Shown here piece after piece: positions 32,301 to 44,600 of a stretch of DNA of 64,000 bases. The first letter of the stretch is position 1; every line of letters begins with the position of its first letter. Source of the DNA: Liolophura sinensis (taxonomy: Eukaryota; Mollusca; Polyplacophora; Chitonida; Chitonidae); assembly GCF_032854445.1 (NCBI RefSeq), contig NC_088302.1, positions 43,252,645-43,316,644 of the forward strand, read 5' to 3'. A program made the translations under genes and the position numbers. The notes under the pieces were generated by a model. That model did no database searches. It saw only the letters and a list, made by a program, of their open reading frames with translations, and was not told the origin of the DNA.

Positions 32301-35300
32301 AGGAAGCTCCAACTTCCTCTTTTAAGGTCTTAGGTGTGACCTGACCCAGAAGCATACACTCTACCAACTGAGCCATCGGGGCCAGTCTGGAGAGATTATG
32401 GGAGCAGCAAGTCTACATCTAATAATCTATAATGTATATTGATTATAGCGAGTGGCTGGGAAATATGCTCTCACATTTCAATGAAATATTATCTTTACTT
32501 CACTATTGGTCATAAGGCCTTTTTTTGAAAGCAACACATAAAATGACATACATAAAAACATGTATTCTATTTATTATTTACATTCTGACAATATCATGAT
32601 TTTGTGTATTTAAACAAGTTTAAGCTATGCTCAACACCAAAAACCTTAATAATCAAAATGGTTTTCTTGAATGCTAAACAGAGTTAATTCTTTAATCAAA
32701 ATGGTTTTCTTGAATGCTAAACAGAGTTAATTCTTTAATTACCCTTTCATTTAAGCAAGCATTAATATTACTAATTATCCACACATATAGGTATTAAGGA
32801 TGAATGAAAGAATGAATGAATCAATCAATGCCTGGGATTTTACACCATACTTAACAATTTTTCAGTCATGCTAGTTCATGGTTTATGGTTTATTAATATT
32901 CAGAGCCAAAAGGCCAGGAGTCCACTTACAGGTCTGATAACAGGGATACATATAGAGTAACAGAAGTGTATAATACACATACATGTAGGTAGAGCTAGGT
33001 AAATATAAAATACAATTTTTGTACAAAGATAGTGTAAACACAGGTAAACATATGATGTAATTCTTGGTACAGAAATGTTATAAGCCTACGTATGACAGCG
33101 AATGGTCATTTGGTGTGTGTCCATATACCGTGTCTTCTTGTGGCAGGCCGAAGACACAGGACAATGACACCCCAACCAGTCACATTATACTGAAACCGAG
33201 CCAACCGGTTCTATTTCTTTGCTTTAACCTCTCAGCACTGAGCGCCAAGCACAGCAGCAACAAGTACTTTTGAAGTCTTTGGTATGACCTGACCCGGGTT
33301 TGACCCAGGTCTCCAGACTTCGCAGTGGAAGCTCTAACCATTAGGCCACCAAAACGCTCCAATATGGGTATTAAGAGGAAATGGCCTCAAGTTAAGATAG
33401 CCGTTAAGATGATATAGTTCCATTAAAAGGTTTTCCAGCTGACTAATAATGACTATCCATTCTAAGGTCAGTCTTTTAGATAATGAAATAAAGTCACATG
33501 GTATACAATCAGTCATAATTAGAATATGCTCATCTTAATTACAGAATCCTCATCCGAACTCACCAGTAGTTTTCTGTACTGTATATGCCAGTTGACGACA
33601 CTACTGTGGAAGAGATCCTCTGAGGTCAGGTCTATGGGGTGGTGATCAGAGAAAGTTACAAACTTACTGGTGTAGTGCCATAAACGCCTCAGCAAATTTC
33701 CTGCAAAGAACAAATGAAAACAAAATAACTTTGGGTTAGTTTCACTTCTGGTTTGGGGTAATAGAAAAGACGATCTGGCCAATGATCTCTAAATATGCTG
33801 TTTACATGTACTTATCAGATCAATACAAGCTGGTCGCCATTTTTTTTTCTTTTGCAATCTTCAGAGATGACTGGATGAGAGATTGGTGTTAAACATCATA
33901 ATTTTTCAATTTTTATGACAGCGGTCAGGTTTATGTGTGAAAGTAAAGTGCTAAGAGTAAAGCATGACCCTTCACAAGGTCTGTGGCGACAAGAGCTGGA
34001 TTTGAACACAGAAATGCACTGGTCAAGAGTCTGACAGTTGCAGCTATCCAGCCCTTCAGACTCGATTTTATAAGTCAAAGCGATTAATGTGCACATATCT
34101 TCCCTTCAGGTGAAGTCACACCCAAGAAACAAAATAAAAATTCTTTAACCCACAATGTAAAAAAATGACAACTATAAATGTGATTTGAAAATATCATGAG
34201 ATCAATTGCCTGTTTCTTACTTTGGCCTTTAATGTACTTTCTTTACTGCTTAAACGATTGATAGGATGGGCAGTAACAAAGCAAAGCCTGAGAGTTATTT
34301 GAGTTAACAGTCTAAATCATAGTATTTTAACACATAGGTGTGGACGTGAATTTGTTTCAAAGTGACTTGCCACTGAGAAGACTTTTCTAAAGCACTACTG
34401 ACTAACCAGCATTAAATTCATGGCTATGTATTTTGGCAATCTCAGTCTCTCCTAGTCTACAAAGAACTGATCAAGACAAATAAAAACTGACACATACCAT
34501 GAAGCTTGGAGAAAGTGGCCAATGTTACAAGCAATAACCCAACACAACCAAGACTAAGCCTGATTATCTCCCCCTGACTCAGCCTCATGTCTTCCATCTC
34601 TGGCCACAGTGTCACGCCTCCACCAACATTTAGTTTGTCTGCTTGCTTCCTGGCATCCTCATGCTTCTTCATCAGCATCTTTTGCTTCTGTTTTAACTGA
34701 CCTCCTGTAACCAAAGCAGAAAAAGTCTTTACGATTGTCATAATTTCTGAAGAAAGAGCTTTACAACAATCACCATGCAGACAAATGGAATGCATCAGCC
34801 AATCAGGAATCATTTATTTTTAACAGCAAAGAAACCCCTATATGAAGTATATATCAGATGAAAAATCATAAAACTTTCCAGGAAAATACAAGCTAGATTT
34901 ACTTTTTTTTAGAATTTAAAATTAAAATAGTGTTAAAGCATCAGATACTGCGTTTGTCTGTAATGACACAGAAGGCATCAGTTATGTCACATCCATATTT
35001 TTTGCCACACTTTTCACTAATATGGTGGATGTCTGTTTCATGGGTAGAGGAAACCAGAGTTCCCGTGGTAACTCACTGTGACATACAGATGAACATTTGC
35101 ATGTGACATACATAGTTACAGGCCATATGATATTGGTGGAAGATAACTGACCTTCAATGGCAATTACACTGCACAAACTGCCACCCGATCCTCCTCAACT
35201 GCTGATTGTTATCAAAGTCAAAAAATCTACAAAATTCAGTCCACAGTTGGGTTTGAACCCACACTTAGATTGAAAGGCATCTCAACCACTCAGCACTGGC

Positions 35301-35755
35301 CTGCTCCCACATATATTATATTCCATGTTCTCATAAATCCTGTGTTGCTGATATAAACACCAACTGTGATCTTTTTATTTATTTATTTGATTGGCGTATT
35401 ACGTCAAACTCAAAAATAATTCACTTATATGACAGCGGCCAGTATTATCATATGAAGAAACTGGGCAATTCCGAAATGTGGTTAGCTAACCTGGAGTCAT
35501 GCGTAACCTAGCCAGTCCTGGGCTACACTTGTCCTCGACCTCCAGTATTTCATTGTTCATTTTCTGCTCCAAGATATTCTTGACCTGAGAGATGCCCACC
35601 CCACTCCGGCCATTGGACAACAGTGGCGTTCCAGTTACACTACCCATGTCCCCAGAGGCAGTAAACATTGACACATCTCTATCGTCAAACACTGAACGAA
35701 GGGCAGAACGGGTCCTAACCCCCATCACTGAGCTGTTGAATGTGGTGCGGGACAT
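29116..35755 (-). CDS. unidentified four-segment membrane protein, 372 aa, six coding exons, complete
   Basis: Six minus-strand exons join in phase from ATG (35,755) to TGA (29,116-29,118), giving 372 residues. Residues 1-110 are polar and probably cytosolic or disordered, with a basic helical stretch (QKQKMLMKKHEDARKQ). Hydrophobic segments follow near residues 135-155 (LSLGCVGLLLVTLATF), 220-245 (YILIYITGVGVLLYFLW), 257-280 (VSLLTVVGTWTLLMTFLLV) and 325-365 (GVLTILGVLPV, then LPVIMALVTPVLRLLLAL). The C-terminal part may make a re-entrant or fourth membrane helix. No signal peptide is seen, nor any motif that lets me name a family. The start has a good context (AACCATGT), and a likely 5'UTR splice acceptor lies ~28 nt upstream (TATTTCAG at 35,784-35,791). 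The gene diverges from ATR. The coding structure is solid; the function is unknown. Confidence 0.85.
29566..29860. mobile_element. dispersed repeat related to 5,826-6,010
   Basis: Two internal half-copies, each with GATATGCAAATTG and a phrase like GGCAATCCATGTACTATGGG. This single-copy form contains the sequence that was expanded to the 42-bp array at 6 kb. Confidence 0.5.
30469..30586 (-). CDS. membrane-protein gene coding exon 5
   Basis: Acceptor TTTGTAG|GGTGTCC, donor ACTTTG|GTAAGT. It codes for the third membrane segment. Its first ~55 bases with the acceptor are duplicated three more times upstream (30,587-30,885). Confidence 0.85.
30587..30885 (-). repeat. acceptor-derived duplications of membrane-protein exon 5
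   Basis: Three further copies of TTTGTAG|GGTGTCCCT plus the CTCATGACATTCCTTTTGG segment of exon 5 and ~30 bp of intron (ATGTTTTGTTSTTCATACAT). Units are 70-90 bp, with increasing decay away from the exon. Confidence 0.9.
30955..31105 (-). mobile_element. family 1 SINE, 5'-truncated
   Basis: TTTTACGCCGAGCTCAAGAA, ACGACGGCGGCCAGCATTAT and CATCCGCAGGTTGCTGTCAG are present; the tRNA head is absent. Confidence 0.85.
31463..31617 (-). CDS. membrane-protein gene coding exon 4
   Basis: Acceptor TCGTAG|GTTGAA, donor ACATG|GTAAGG. It codes for the second membrane segment (QLYILIYITGVGVLLYFLW), followed by the positively charged KLSPRRIK. Confidence 0.85.
32048..32390 (-). mobile_element. tRNA-headed SINE, family 2
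   Basis: Minus-oriented head near 32,380 (GGCCCCGATGGCTCAGTTGG), body CCTCCTTGTTGCAGGATGGA, and left end GAGTGAGTGAGTGCTTGGGG. It shares >80% by eye with the element at 42,440. Confidence 0.85.
32652..32740. repeat. 45-bp tandem duplication, 2 copies
   Basis: AATCAAAATGGTTTTCTTGA, ATGCTAAACAGAGTTAATTC, TTT repeated perfectly twice; intron of the membrane-protein gene. Confidence 0.9.
33080..33362 (-). mobile_element. tRNA-headed SINE, family 3
   Basis: Minus-oriented head GGTGGCCTAATGGTTAGAGC (box A TGGCCTAATGG) and box B GGGTCAAACCCGGGTCAGGT. The body has AGCACTGAGCGCCAAGCACA, TGGCAGGCCGAAGACACAGG and ACCAGTCACATTATACTGA. Confidence 0.8.
33564..33700 (-). CDS. membrane-protein gene coding exon 3
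   Basis: Acceptor TTTGCAG|GAAATT, donor CTACTG|GTGAGT. It codes for a loop rich in His and aromatic residues (FVTFSDHHPIDLTSEDLF). Confidence 0.85.
33880..34090 (-). mobile_element. decayed SINE-like relic
   Basis: GATTGGTGTTAAACATCAT, GACAGCGGTCAGGTTTATG and a box B-like GGATTTGAACACAG suggest an old tRNA-headed element. Confidence 0.45.
34498..34704 (-). CDS. membrane-protein gene coding exon 2
   Basis: Acceptor TTACAG|GAGGTC, donor CATG|GTATGT, phase 1 in and out. It codes for a basic helix and then the first membrane segment (GCVGLLLVTLATFSKLHG). Confidence 0.85.
34985..35310 (-). mobile_element. decayed SINE-like relic
   Basis: TTTCACTAATATGGTGGATG, ATGGGTAGAGGAAACCAGAG and a good box B on the minus strand (GGGTTCAAACCC-like, at ~35,250). 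Confidence 0.4.
35375..35490 (-). mobile_element. family 1 SINE fragment at an exon edge
   Basis: TTATTTGATTGGCGTATTAC, CAAAAATAATTCACTTATAT and GACAGCGGCCAGTATTAT run up to within a few bases of the donor of membrane-protein exon 1 (35,490). Confidence 0.7.
35491..35755 (-). CDS. membrane-protein gene coding exon 1
   Basis: ATG at 35,755 in a good context; 88 codons plus one base; donor CCAG|GTTAGC. Polar, Ser/Gly-rich N terminus (MSRTTFNSSVMGVRTRSALR). The 3' end of a SINE lies immediately downstream in the intron (35,375-35,490). Confidence 0.85.
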
Positions 35756-36698
35756 GGTTGTTTTTATCCTTGCGGTTACCTATTCTGAAATACAAAAAAA
35801 AGAGATGTGTTTGGAATAAATTAACATCTCTCACTAGCTGGGTGTACAAACCTCAAAATGTCATTCAATTCAACTATGTGCACTGTATCAAATACTTTCA
35901 ATGAACATGATTCTTTGCATTGTTTTTGCACATTAAATTCAAAAATGTAGGTTTAAAGAAAGCAGACTTCATAAATGAATACTGCTGTGACAAATGGGAG
36001 ACTCGAGGACGAGCAGTAGAACGCATCGTTATCTTCTGTGATGTTGCCGTGGGTATGTACTTCATTTATGCTTTATCAGCGCACATACTCCGATAACTGT
36101 GACGTAATTTTTGAAAAAGCATAAATAGTAATTGCATATTCACAATGAAAAACACATTGCAGTACATGAATGTCAGAATTCTAAAACAGCACTTGCAGGT
36201 TCAGTTTAGATGGAGTTTAAGGAATGGGATGAACACCCATGTTAATTTGTTGTGTTGTTGTGGATATCATTACCAGTGAATAAAAGACAAGGCTACGTCA
36301 TCGGCGGCAGAGGAGACCAATCTTTACGTCAGATTTTAGTATCGTCTGTCAGCCTGCTCAAAATCTTGAACTTGGTTGAAATCCGCGGGGTTGGAGTTTA
36401 TGGGAACTACTAAAATTGTAACCGCTAAATGTTTACACAACAGTATTTGATAAAAACGGAAGTGTGTTATTCAAGTTGTGAGAAGTTTACGCATTACCGA
36501 CATATTTTCATTTGTTTTTTAAATAAATTTTTTTTTAGTTATAGTGTGGCATTATCAAACAAGACTAACAACATATGAGTGATGTTTTCATAAAAAAAAA
36601 CAGAACATTTTAACCTTTAGACAAACATTTCCGGGTTATCTCCCTTGATCATGACTCTCCAGCTCTGAAGGCTAACACATCAACGATATATCGCAAAT

Positions 36699-36707
36699 GG
36701 CGCGAAG
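36699..36707. promoter_or_regulatory. E2F-like site
   Basis: GGCGCGAAG, reverse CTTCGCGCC, is close to the E2F consensus TTTSGCGC. E2F control is common for replication and checkpoint genes, but no test of function is possible here. Confidence 0.2.
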
Positions 36708-37464
36708 GGAATGTGTCTTGTTTAGAGCCAGTAGATATGGTAAATTTTCGTCTCTTTCAGGATATTTTTTAGTAAATGGGTAATAGAAATACCGAAGGTT
36801 TTCTAAATCGATCTTCAGTTCAGTTGATAACATGGATGTATCGGGCTTTCTGTAGATCTGTACCATTACTATCAACATTGCCTTTTATCCCTGTTACGTT
36901 TTAATGTCAACACTCAATAGTTAATTTGTGAAGTGTCATGTGGTGACAGAACTACCCACCTACAGTAGATCTATCCCTGCTAGATGGACCCAGGGTGCTA
37001 TTTTAAAGTTCAGACATTCTTCGAAACGCCATTCCTGCCTCTCACAAAACATGGCGAGGATTTTACCTCCTTCCCATTCGAGGCACTGTAGTTCAATTAT
37101 ATTAAACTTGGAGTCTGTTGTAAACAATCTGCCTCAACATTTAATCGTTGAATTGAAAAAAAAAAAACAGTCAGTGCATGCCGCTAAATTCTCGTGGGCC
37201 TTTAAATCCACTTTGAACAGCTTACAGCATACATCAATTTTTGTTACAGGCAGAGAATATAGGACCCTTATTGCCATTCATTCCAGAGTGGAAATGTTAT
37301 TAAAATCCACAGAAATATTCCTTCTCTTTCTTTAAAATAACTTTGTTCAGTCGGATGTGCTAAAGTCAGGCAACTACAAAATAAAATATATGGAAATTGA
37401 CCTAACAAGACCGGACCACGCGGCCAGCTTAAGTGACAGGTTTAACGATTATTTCCTCCGTCAT

Positions 37465-37480
37465 CGGTATGCCGCCATTT
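37465..37480. promoter_or_regulatory. YY1-like site
   Basis: GCCGCCATTTTAG contains the reverse of the YY1 core AARATGGCGGC, usually found near start sites in animals. It is a short motif and therefore a weak call. Confidence 0.2.
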
Positions 37481-38511
37481 TAGAAATGATTTAAAATACT
37501 GCTTTGTTTCGTAAAGTGCAGAACAAATGTATCTTTGCAGAACAGACTGGACTCGTCACTTCAGTGATTAAATGTCGAGGCAGGTACATGTACATATCAG
37601 AAATTGTTAAAAACAGACTTCATTTAATTTAATTGAAGTAAAGGCAGTCCTCTCCTAGAACAGCAGTATGTACATTGACTTAGTTACCCTGCACTGCTTG
37701 GTTCTCAGTGGGCTATCCTCAACATGCTGTTGTTGTTTGCTGTAGGACACGGTTGTAAGTAATCCTTGTCCATTTCTGCATCCGATCTGTGTCAGTATAG
37801 TGATATGCTTCGTCATGCGTACATACACTGGACCAAAACTTCTCCGTGTCAGTTTTGAGGATTTCACACTCCTATCTCCTTCCCACTTATGGCAATCTAA
37901 CCTATTACCTCTGCTAATTTCTAGGCAATTTTTCTATGGAATCTCGAATACAATTGTCTTAATTTGCTATCCTCACTGACAAAAGTAATTATCTTGCTTT
38001 CTTGTGGTCACGTTGACTTCTAGAACTTTGGTGGTACCAAGTACCTTGTATTCAACATCCAAGTGTTCTACTTGTGGGATTGAAATATAACTGTTTTGGC
38101 ATTGAAATCTTCCAGAAAACTATTATTTCCATTGCTGTCAGTAGGCACAACTTTAGTTTTCATAATGCAAGCCAGAATTTCATGAAATAGAACTTGCATG
38201 TTTAGTGCATTAAAGTTTGGGTGCCAGCAGCACTGACCTCATGTTCCATCGAGTTGGTGTTCGGCATTATGTGACAATTTTTTTGACAGGCAGGCGTGTC
38301 AAAACTTTAAAATGGCACATGTAGGTGGGATAATTCGTCAAGATGTTACAAAACTTCATTTTCATGCAAGTCATGGCGTGTGTAAATATTTCTTAACCTG
38401 CTGGTCAGTCTTTGCAGACTATTAAACAGTACTTATTGTTACACCTTTTCAAATCTCCATTGCACATTGGTAGTTTTTATGGTAAGTTTTTCGTAAATAT
38501 TTAATTTCAGA

Positions 38512-38600
38512 TGGATTGCTAACAGCTGTAAGCATTATGGTCGGTGAGGAAGCATGATTTGTATACACTGGGTGACATTTGGAAGCGAAATTATCTAAAG
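38512..38600 (+). promoter_or_regulatory. ATR 5' leader with two upstream ORFs
   Basis: An acceptor-like TTTAATTTCAG ends at 38,511, suggesting a 5'UTR intron. The leader then has two upstream ATGs with very short frames (codes M-D-C-stop and M-V-G-E-E-A-stop) before the ATG chosen for ATR at 38,601. Confidence 0.4.
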
Positions 38601-38641
38601 ATGTCAAGACAAGTGTTAGCCATCTCACACAGACTTGGAGA
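38601..38641 (+). CDS. ATR: ATR exon 1 (start)
   Basis: ATG then MSRQVLAISHRLG, donor GGAGA|GTAAGT, phase 2. The start is chosen because the two upstream ATGs close at once and because HRLGE aligns with the human RELGS segment. Confidence 0.8.
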
Positions 38642-41600
38642 GTAAGTGTATAAAATTATACCAATGTAAACCTGTTACAGTTTTCAAATATTTACATAAA
38701 TGTAACAGACCTTCAGCCAATTAAACTGTTCCTAACAGAGACGTTCCTGACTCTTGTATATGTTCATTTTTTATATATAAATGTAACATTTTATAAAAGA
38801 AAATAATAACGATAATTTTTTTCATAAAAATTTAAATTATTATATTATATATTAAGCTTTTAATATATAAGATTATGTTAATCTTATAGATAATATTAAG
38901 ATTTTCCAGCAAATCCTTTTGTAAACTGGGAGAACCAGATTATGGCTTGGAGTAATATAGTATAAATTATGACTACTTGCTGAAACATGTAATTCATACT
39001 CAAGTTTTCCAGGAGAATCACCATTTGTGTCAAATAATATAGAGGGTTGATTCCTGTTTTTGTTTTGTTTTTCTTTCAAAGGTGTGCCAAAAATGAGAAC
39101 ACAAGTGTCCAGGAAGTGAGAGGCCTGCTCAGTATCCTGGTGGAGAAGGTCCTGACCAACACAGATGCAGGTAACCATCTTTTATGAAAAAGATATCAAT
39201 AGGTTTGGCTATGAGATATACATAAATTAAGGGATTCATAGAAATCCAAACTTTTACAACTGGAAACTCAACTTGTTGGTTGTTACATTAAAGAAAAGAA
39301 AGGAACTAACAGGCATAATATCAAAGAGTAAACATGTTCAAAATAGAGAGATAAGGCTTATCCTGCTCAGAGGTATTTAGTGAAACAGTTATAAACCATA
39401 CATGTTCAGTTGTTTGTTGGTATAAATATTAGAAAGAAAGGAACTAACAAATATTACATAAAAAATAAACATACATAGGTCTACAAATGCAAAAGACAAG
39501 GCTTATTCAGATCGGAGGTTTATTAGCTTACTGTAAAGCATTTCTTATTCACCGGAATTTATTTTCGTGGATTTATTTCAAAGATGGGTTCGAGGTATCG
39601 AGGTAATACTGAAAAAAAATCTTAAGACTAGGTTATAATATGGCCGAAATTACTCAAGCACGTCAAACAGGTATCATCAAGAGTGGCTATAATTCTCTTT
39701 TGTTTCCTGTGGTGTCGCTAATCCTCGTAATCTGGATCAGAGATTGAAACAATGGGGGATGGTCATCTAAGAAGATGACATTTCTACTGTGAGCAGTATT
39801 CAAAGAGGTGTTACTTGTTTTCGCATTGGCCTTTGATTGACGAGAGAGTGCATGCAGGCCTACTGTTATTCAACTGGCAAAGTGACCTGTCACCTTTCGA
39901 GCAGTTCTGTTCAGCAGTAAAACATATAAATTCGCCATTATCAGAGCCAGTCATTCAAGCAGTCAAGCAGCACGATTAGTTTTGGATTGTTTTCTGTTTT
40001 AATCGTCCTCTGTAGCTGGTCAGAAAGGGTTAACATTGCGCAGTTGTCAGACGACTGTGCGTTGTTGTATATAGTTCATACTTTGTTTGAAGCTCACTCA
40101 GTGGTCCACCGTAAGTGGGAAGGTCTTCCAGCAACCTGCGGATGGTCGTGGGTTTCCCTGGGGCTGTGCCCGGTTTCCACCCACCATAATGCTGGCCACC
40201 GTCGTATAAGTGAAATATTCTTGAGTACGGCGTAAAACACCAATCAAAAAAAACAAAAAAAGTGGTCCACCGGATACACACAGCCAATGGGAAATGTGTG
40301 TCAAAGTAACATTCATTGGAAGCCAGCACAAGTTGTACGTACTTTTCTCTCACTTTCCTGGCATACCAAAGATTGATCAAACTATATTATTTGCACATGT
40401 GGAAAAGCTTGCTGAGAGCCACCTAGAAACAACCCATGGTGCACTGACTGAAGAAGAGGTACATGTATCTGCATTGTCTTTTGTATTTTTGTAATCCCAA
40501 AATGGGACACATTGTGTATTGAACATTGTGTGTTAGTGTTTCTCTTATTGACTTTCCTAAGATCCCTTGCTGGCAGGACAATCCTGACATCTTTCTGATC
40601 ACAAGATTTTTGTTACTTTCTGGTGAGGTATGATGGTTGACTGGCCGTTGAGCACAATGATACAACAAGTGGTGTTGAGCACCTGAAATATTCTTAAGTA
40701 TGGCATTGAAAATCAATAAATCAGTTAATTTCTACTCTACAGTTGCCTCTACCATTGCAAGGATTGGAGAGGCTAGCGAATATGTGCCAACCTTACAGCT
40801 GATGAGCTGGTATGCCGGACGGAACCCTGCCGTTTTTGTCCACGGTCAGAATGTACTCAGTGATGATGAACATGGGGATGGGGTGGAGCTCAGTGAAGAG
40901 GAGAAGGAGTCTCATGGTGAGTTGTAATGAACATAGGGATGTGATGGAGCTCAGTAGTGAAGGGATGGAGTCCCCATGAATTGGCATGAATATGGGGATG
41001 GGGTGGAGCTCAGTGAAGAGGAGAAGGAGCCTCATGGTGAGTTGTAATGAACATAGGGATGTGATGGAGCTCAGTAATGAAGGGATGGAGTCCCCATGAA
41101 TTGGCATGAATATGGGGATGGGGTGGAGCTAAGTGAAGAGGGGAAGGAGTCTCATGGTGAGTTGTAATGAACATAGGGATGTGATGGAGCTCAGTAATGA
41201 AGGGATGGAGTCACCATGAATTGGCATGAATATGGGGATGGGGTGGAGCTCAGTGAAGAGGAGAAGGAGTCTCATGGTGAGTTGTAATGAACATAGGGAT
41301 GTGATGGAGCTCAGTAATGAAGGGATGGAGTCCCCATGAATTGGCATGAATATGGGGATGGGGTGGAGCTAAGTGAAGAGGGGAAGGAGTCTCATGGTGA
41401 GTTGTAATGAACAAGGGGTTGTGGTCAGCTCAGTAATGAAGGGATGGAGTCCCCATGAATTGACATGAACATGGGGATGGGGTGGAGCTCTGACAAGGAG
41501 AAGGAATCTCACGATAAGATAACCTGATCATGGGGATGGTTGGAGCTTAGTGATGAGAGCTTATCATGAACATCGGGATGAGGTGGAGGTCAGTGATGAG

Positions 41601-44600
41601 AAGGAATCTCATGGTGAGTTAACATGAACATTGGGATGAGGTGGAGCTCGGTGATGAGAATGAATCTCATGGTGAATTAACATGAACACCAGGATGAGGT
41701 GGAGCTCGGTGATGAGAAGGAATCTCATGGTGAGTTAACATGAAAATCAGGATGAGGTGGAGCTCGGTGATGAGAAGGAATCTCATGGTGAGTTAACATG
41801 AACATTGGGATGAGGTGGAGCTCGGTGATGAGAATGAATCTCATGGTGAGTTAACATGAACATTGGGAGGAGGTGGAGCTCGGTGATGAGAATGAATCTC
41901 ATGGTGAATTAACATGAACACCAGGATGAGGTGGAGCTCGGTGATGAGAAGGAATCTCATGGTGAGTTAACATAAACATCGGGATGAGGTGGAGCTCGGT
42001 GATGAGAATGAATCTCATGGTGAGTTAACATGAACATTGGGATGAGGTGGAGCTCAGTGATGAGAAGTTATCTCATGGTGAGTTAACATGAACATCGGGA
42101 TGAGGTGGAGCTCAGTGATGAGAAGGAACCTCATGGTGAGTTAACATGAACATCGGGATGAGGTGGAGCTCAGTGATGAGAAGGAACCTCATGGTGAGTT
42201 AACATGAACATCGGGATGAGGTGGAGCTCAGTGATGAGAAGGAACCTCATGTTGAGTTAACATGAACATCCGGATGAGGTGAAGCTCAGTGATGAGAAGG
42301 AACCTCATGGTGAGTTAACATGAACATCGGGATGAGGTGGAGCTCAGTGATGAGAAGGAACCTCATGGTGAGTTAACATGAACATCGGGATGAGGTGAAG
42401 CTCAGTGATGAGAAGGAATCTCATGGTGAATTAACATGAGTGAGTGAGTGCTTGGGGTTTAACGTCGTTCTCAACAATTTTTCAGTCATATGACGACGAA
42501 GGAATCATTAGGGTGCATGTACGTGTAATGTGCCTCCTTGTTGCAGGACGGATTTCCACCGCTCTTTTATTTAGTGCTGCCTCACTGAGACGACTTACCG
42601 AAGGCAAGCAAGCCGCCCCGCCCGAGCCATTATACTGATACGGGTCAACCAGTCGTTGCACTATCCCCTTCATGCTGAACGCCAAGTGAGGAAGTTACAA
42701 CTTCCTCTTTTAAAGTCTTAGGTGTGACTCGATCAAGGATTGATCCTGGATCTACCAGTCCCGAAGCAGACGCTCTACCAACTGTGCTATCCGGGCCGGT
42801 CCGAATTAACATGAACATCGGGATGAGGTGGAGCTCAGTGATGAGAAGGAATCTCATGGTGAGTTAACATGAACATCGGGATGAGGTGAAGCTCAGTGAT
42901 GAGAAGGAACCTCATGGTGAGTTAACATGAACATCGGGATGAGGTGGAGCTCAGTGATGAGAAGGAACCTCATGGTGAGTTAACATGAACATCGGGATGA
43001 GGTGAAGCTCAGTGATGAGAAGGAATCTCATGGTGAATTAACATGAACATCGGGATGAGGTGGAGCTCAGTGATGAGAAGGAATCTCATGTTGAGTTAAC
43101 ATGAACATCGGGATGAGGTGGAGCTCGGTGATATAGTATATAGTGTTCATATCAGTATGTCACTTGTGAGAAAGTTCATCATTACTTGCCTAAGGTTGGT
43201 GGTTTATCTCAGGCACTCTGGTGTCCTCCCATAAAATCGATTGCCATCAAATAAATCAATAAATTTTACATTGCTACATCATATAACAGTAAAACATTGT
43301 GTCATATGAGGGTCATGTACGACATCACAGAATAGTTCTGCATATGACAAAATCTAAAAAATGGGGCATAATCTGATGGACAAAATCATCAAAATATAAA
43401 TAATAAACTATTATTGTGTATAGTTAATTTTGCTTGATAAGTGTATATGGATAAATAGGTCAAGACTTTGTATCTCAAGAGTTATCTGTCCTCCTTTTTT
43501 AACCCCCATAATGCTGGATGCCTTTACATAAATGAAATATTCTTGAGTATATCACCAATCAAATAAATAAGTCTGTCTACTTTTCACTGGAAGAAATACT
43601 TGTGGTGCTCAGACTTCATCATACTTGGGGCGTTCAGACTTCATCATCCTGGTACAGTATCCTCGTAATTTTTTGTGTGCGTACCTTGTTGTAATCAAAG
43701 TCCAAACCCAGATAAGGTCACCATGTAGGATATGCTTCTTCTGTCTACAGCTGTGTTGTGTTTCATTTTGTCAAACATTTCTATCAAATAATTTCCTGTT
43801 TTATGTTTGTTCTATTTGTAGCATTCACCTGTTGGTGTATTTCGCGGATATTGCGCCTGCTGTCTCACAAAGGCTGCGCCTCACTGCATCACAAGTGCCG
43901 AGACACCATCTCACAGTTTCTACAGGTCATCAAGTGGCGGGATCTTGTTGCTTTCCACAATATTCTCTCTGAGCTCATACATTGTGCGGCAGGTAGGTCA
44001 GGCTGTTGCCTTGTACATAGTTAGATGACATATTCATATCTTAAACCAGGTATATATGGTTATTCTGACAATGTGAAGTTGAGATATTATAAAAAGATAG
44101 AATTTAATGGTAATGCCAGAATAGTACATCAACTGAGTACTCTAGTAGTAAATTGATTCTAGGTTTAGAACCATTGGCAAGTCATCGGTGTCAAATTCAC
44201 AATTATACCATGAACTCTGTATGGAAAGTGACTGACATGACTGATTGTGAAGATGTGAAGTGAGAAAAAACATGAACAAATGTTTTGACAACTGTCTGTT
44301 TATTTGCAGAATTAGTGGAATTTAGTGATCAGTTTGAGCGGTCCAAAGGCCAAACTCGGACTGTCACCAGCTTCCATGTACCTTTACACCTGCTGCAGCA
44401 GAGTGTCACAGACACAAGCCAGGTAACTCTTGCTACATGACTGACTTACATGTACGTCTCACTGGTGAAAAAGCAAGTAACTTACATGGCTGACTTACTT
44501 CCTCACTAGTGAAGTGACTTACCAGACACAGGGCAGGTAACTCTCATATTACATTGTTGACTTCCTGACACAGTCCAGGCAACTCGCATTATGTGATTGA

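Larger units (their letters stand above)
35820..38511. promoter_or_regulatory. shared divergent upstream region of the membrane-protein gene and ATR
   Basis: About 2.7 kb between two divergent genes with no supported coding exon and no array, unlike most of the window. It is moderately AT-rich, with scattered CpG around 36,000-36,400 and 36,650-37,070. An E2F-like GGCGCGAAG lies at 36,699-36,707 and a YY1-like GCCGCCATTTTAG near 37,470. Both gene starts have acceptor-like sites just upstream of their ATG (35,784 and 38,511), so 5'UTR exons probably lie in here. A 135-codon open frame (36,928-37,335, plus) has no recognisable features and is not called a gene. Confidence 0.4.

Noticed and set aside
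36928-37335. 135-codon plus frame in the divergent promoter region
   Set aside because: No recognisable domain, ordinary composition, includes a poly-A-coded lysine run; likely chance.
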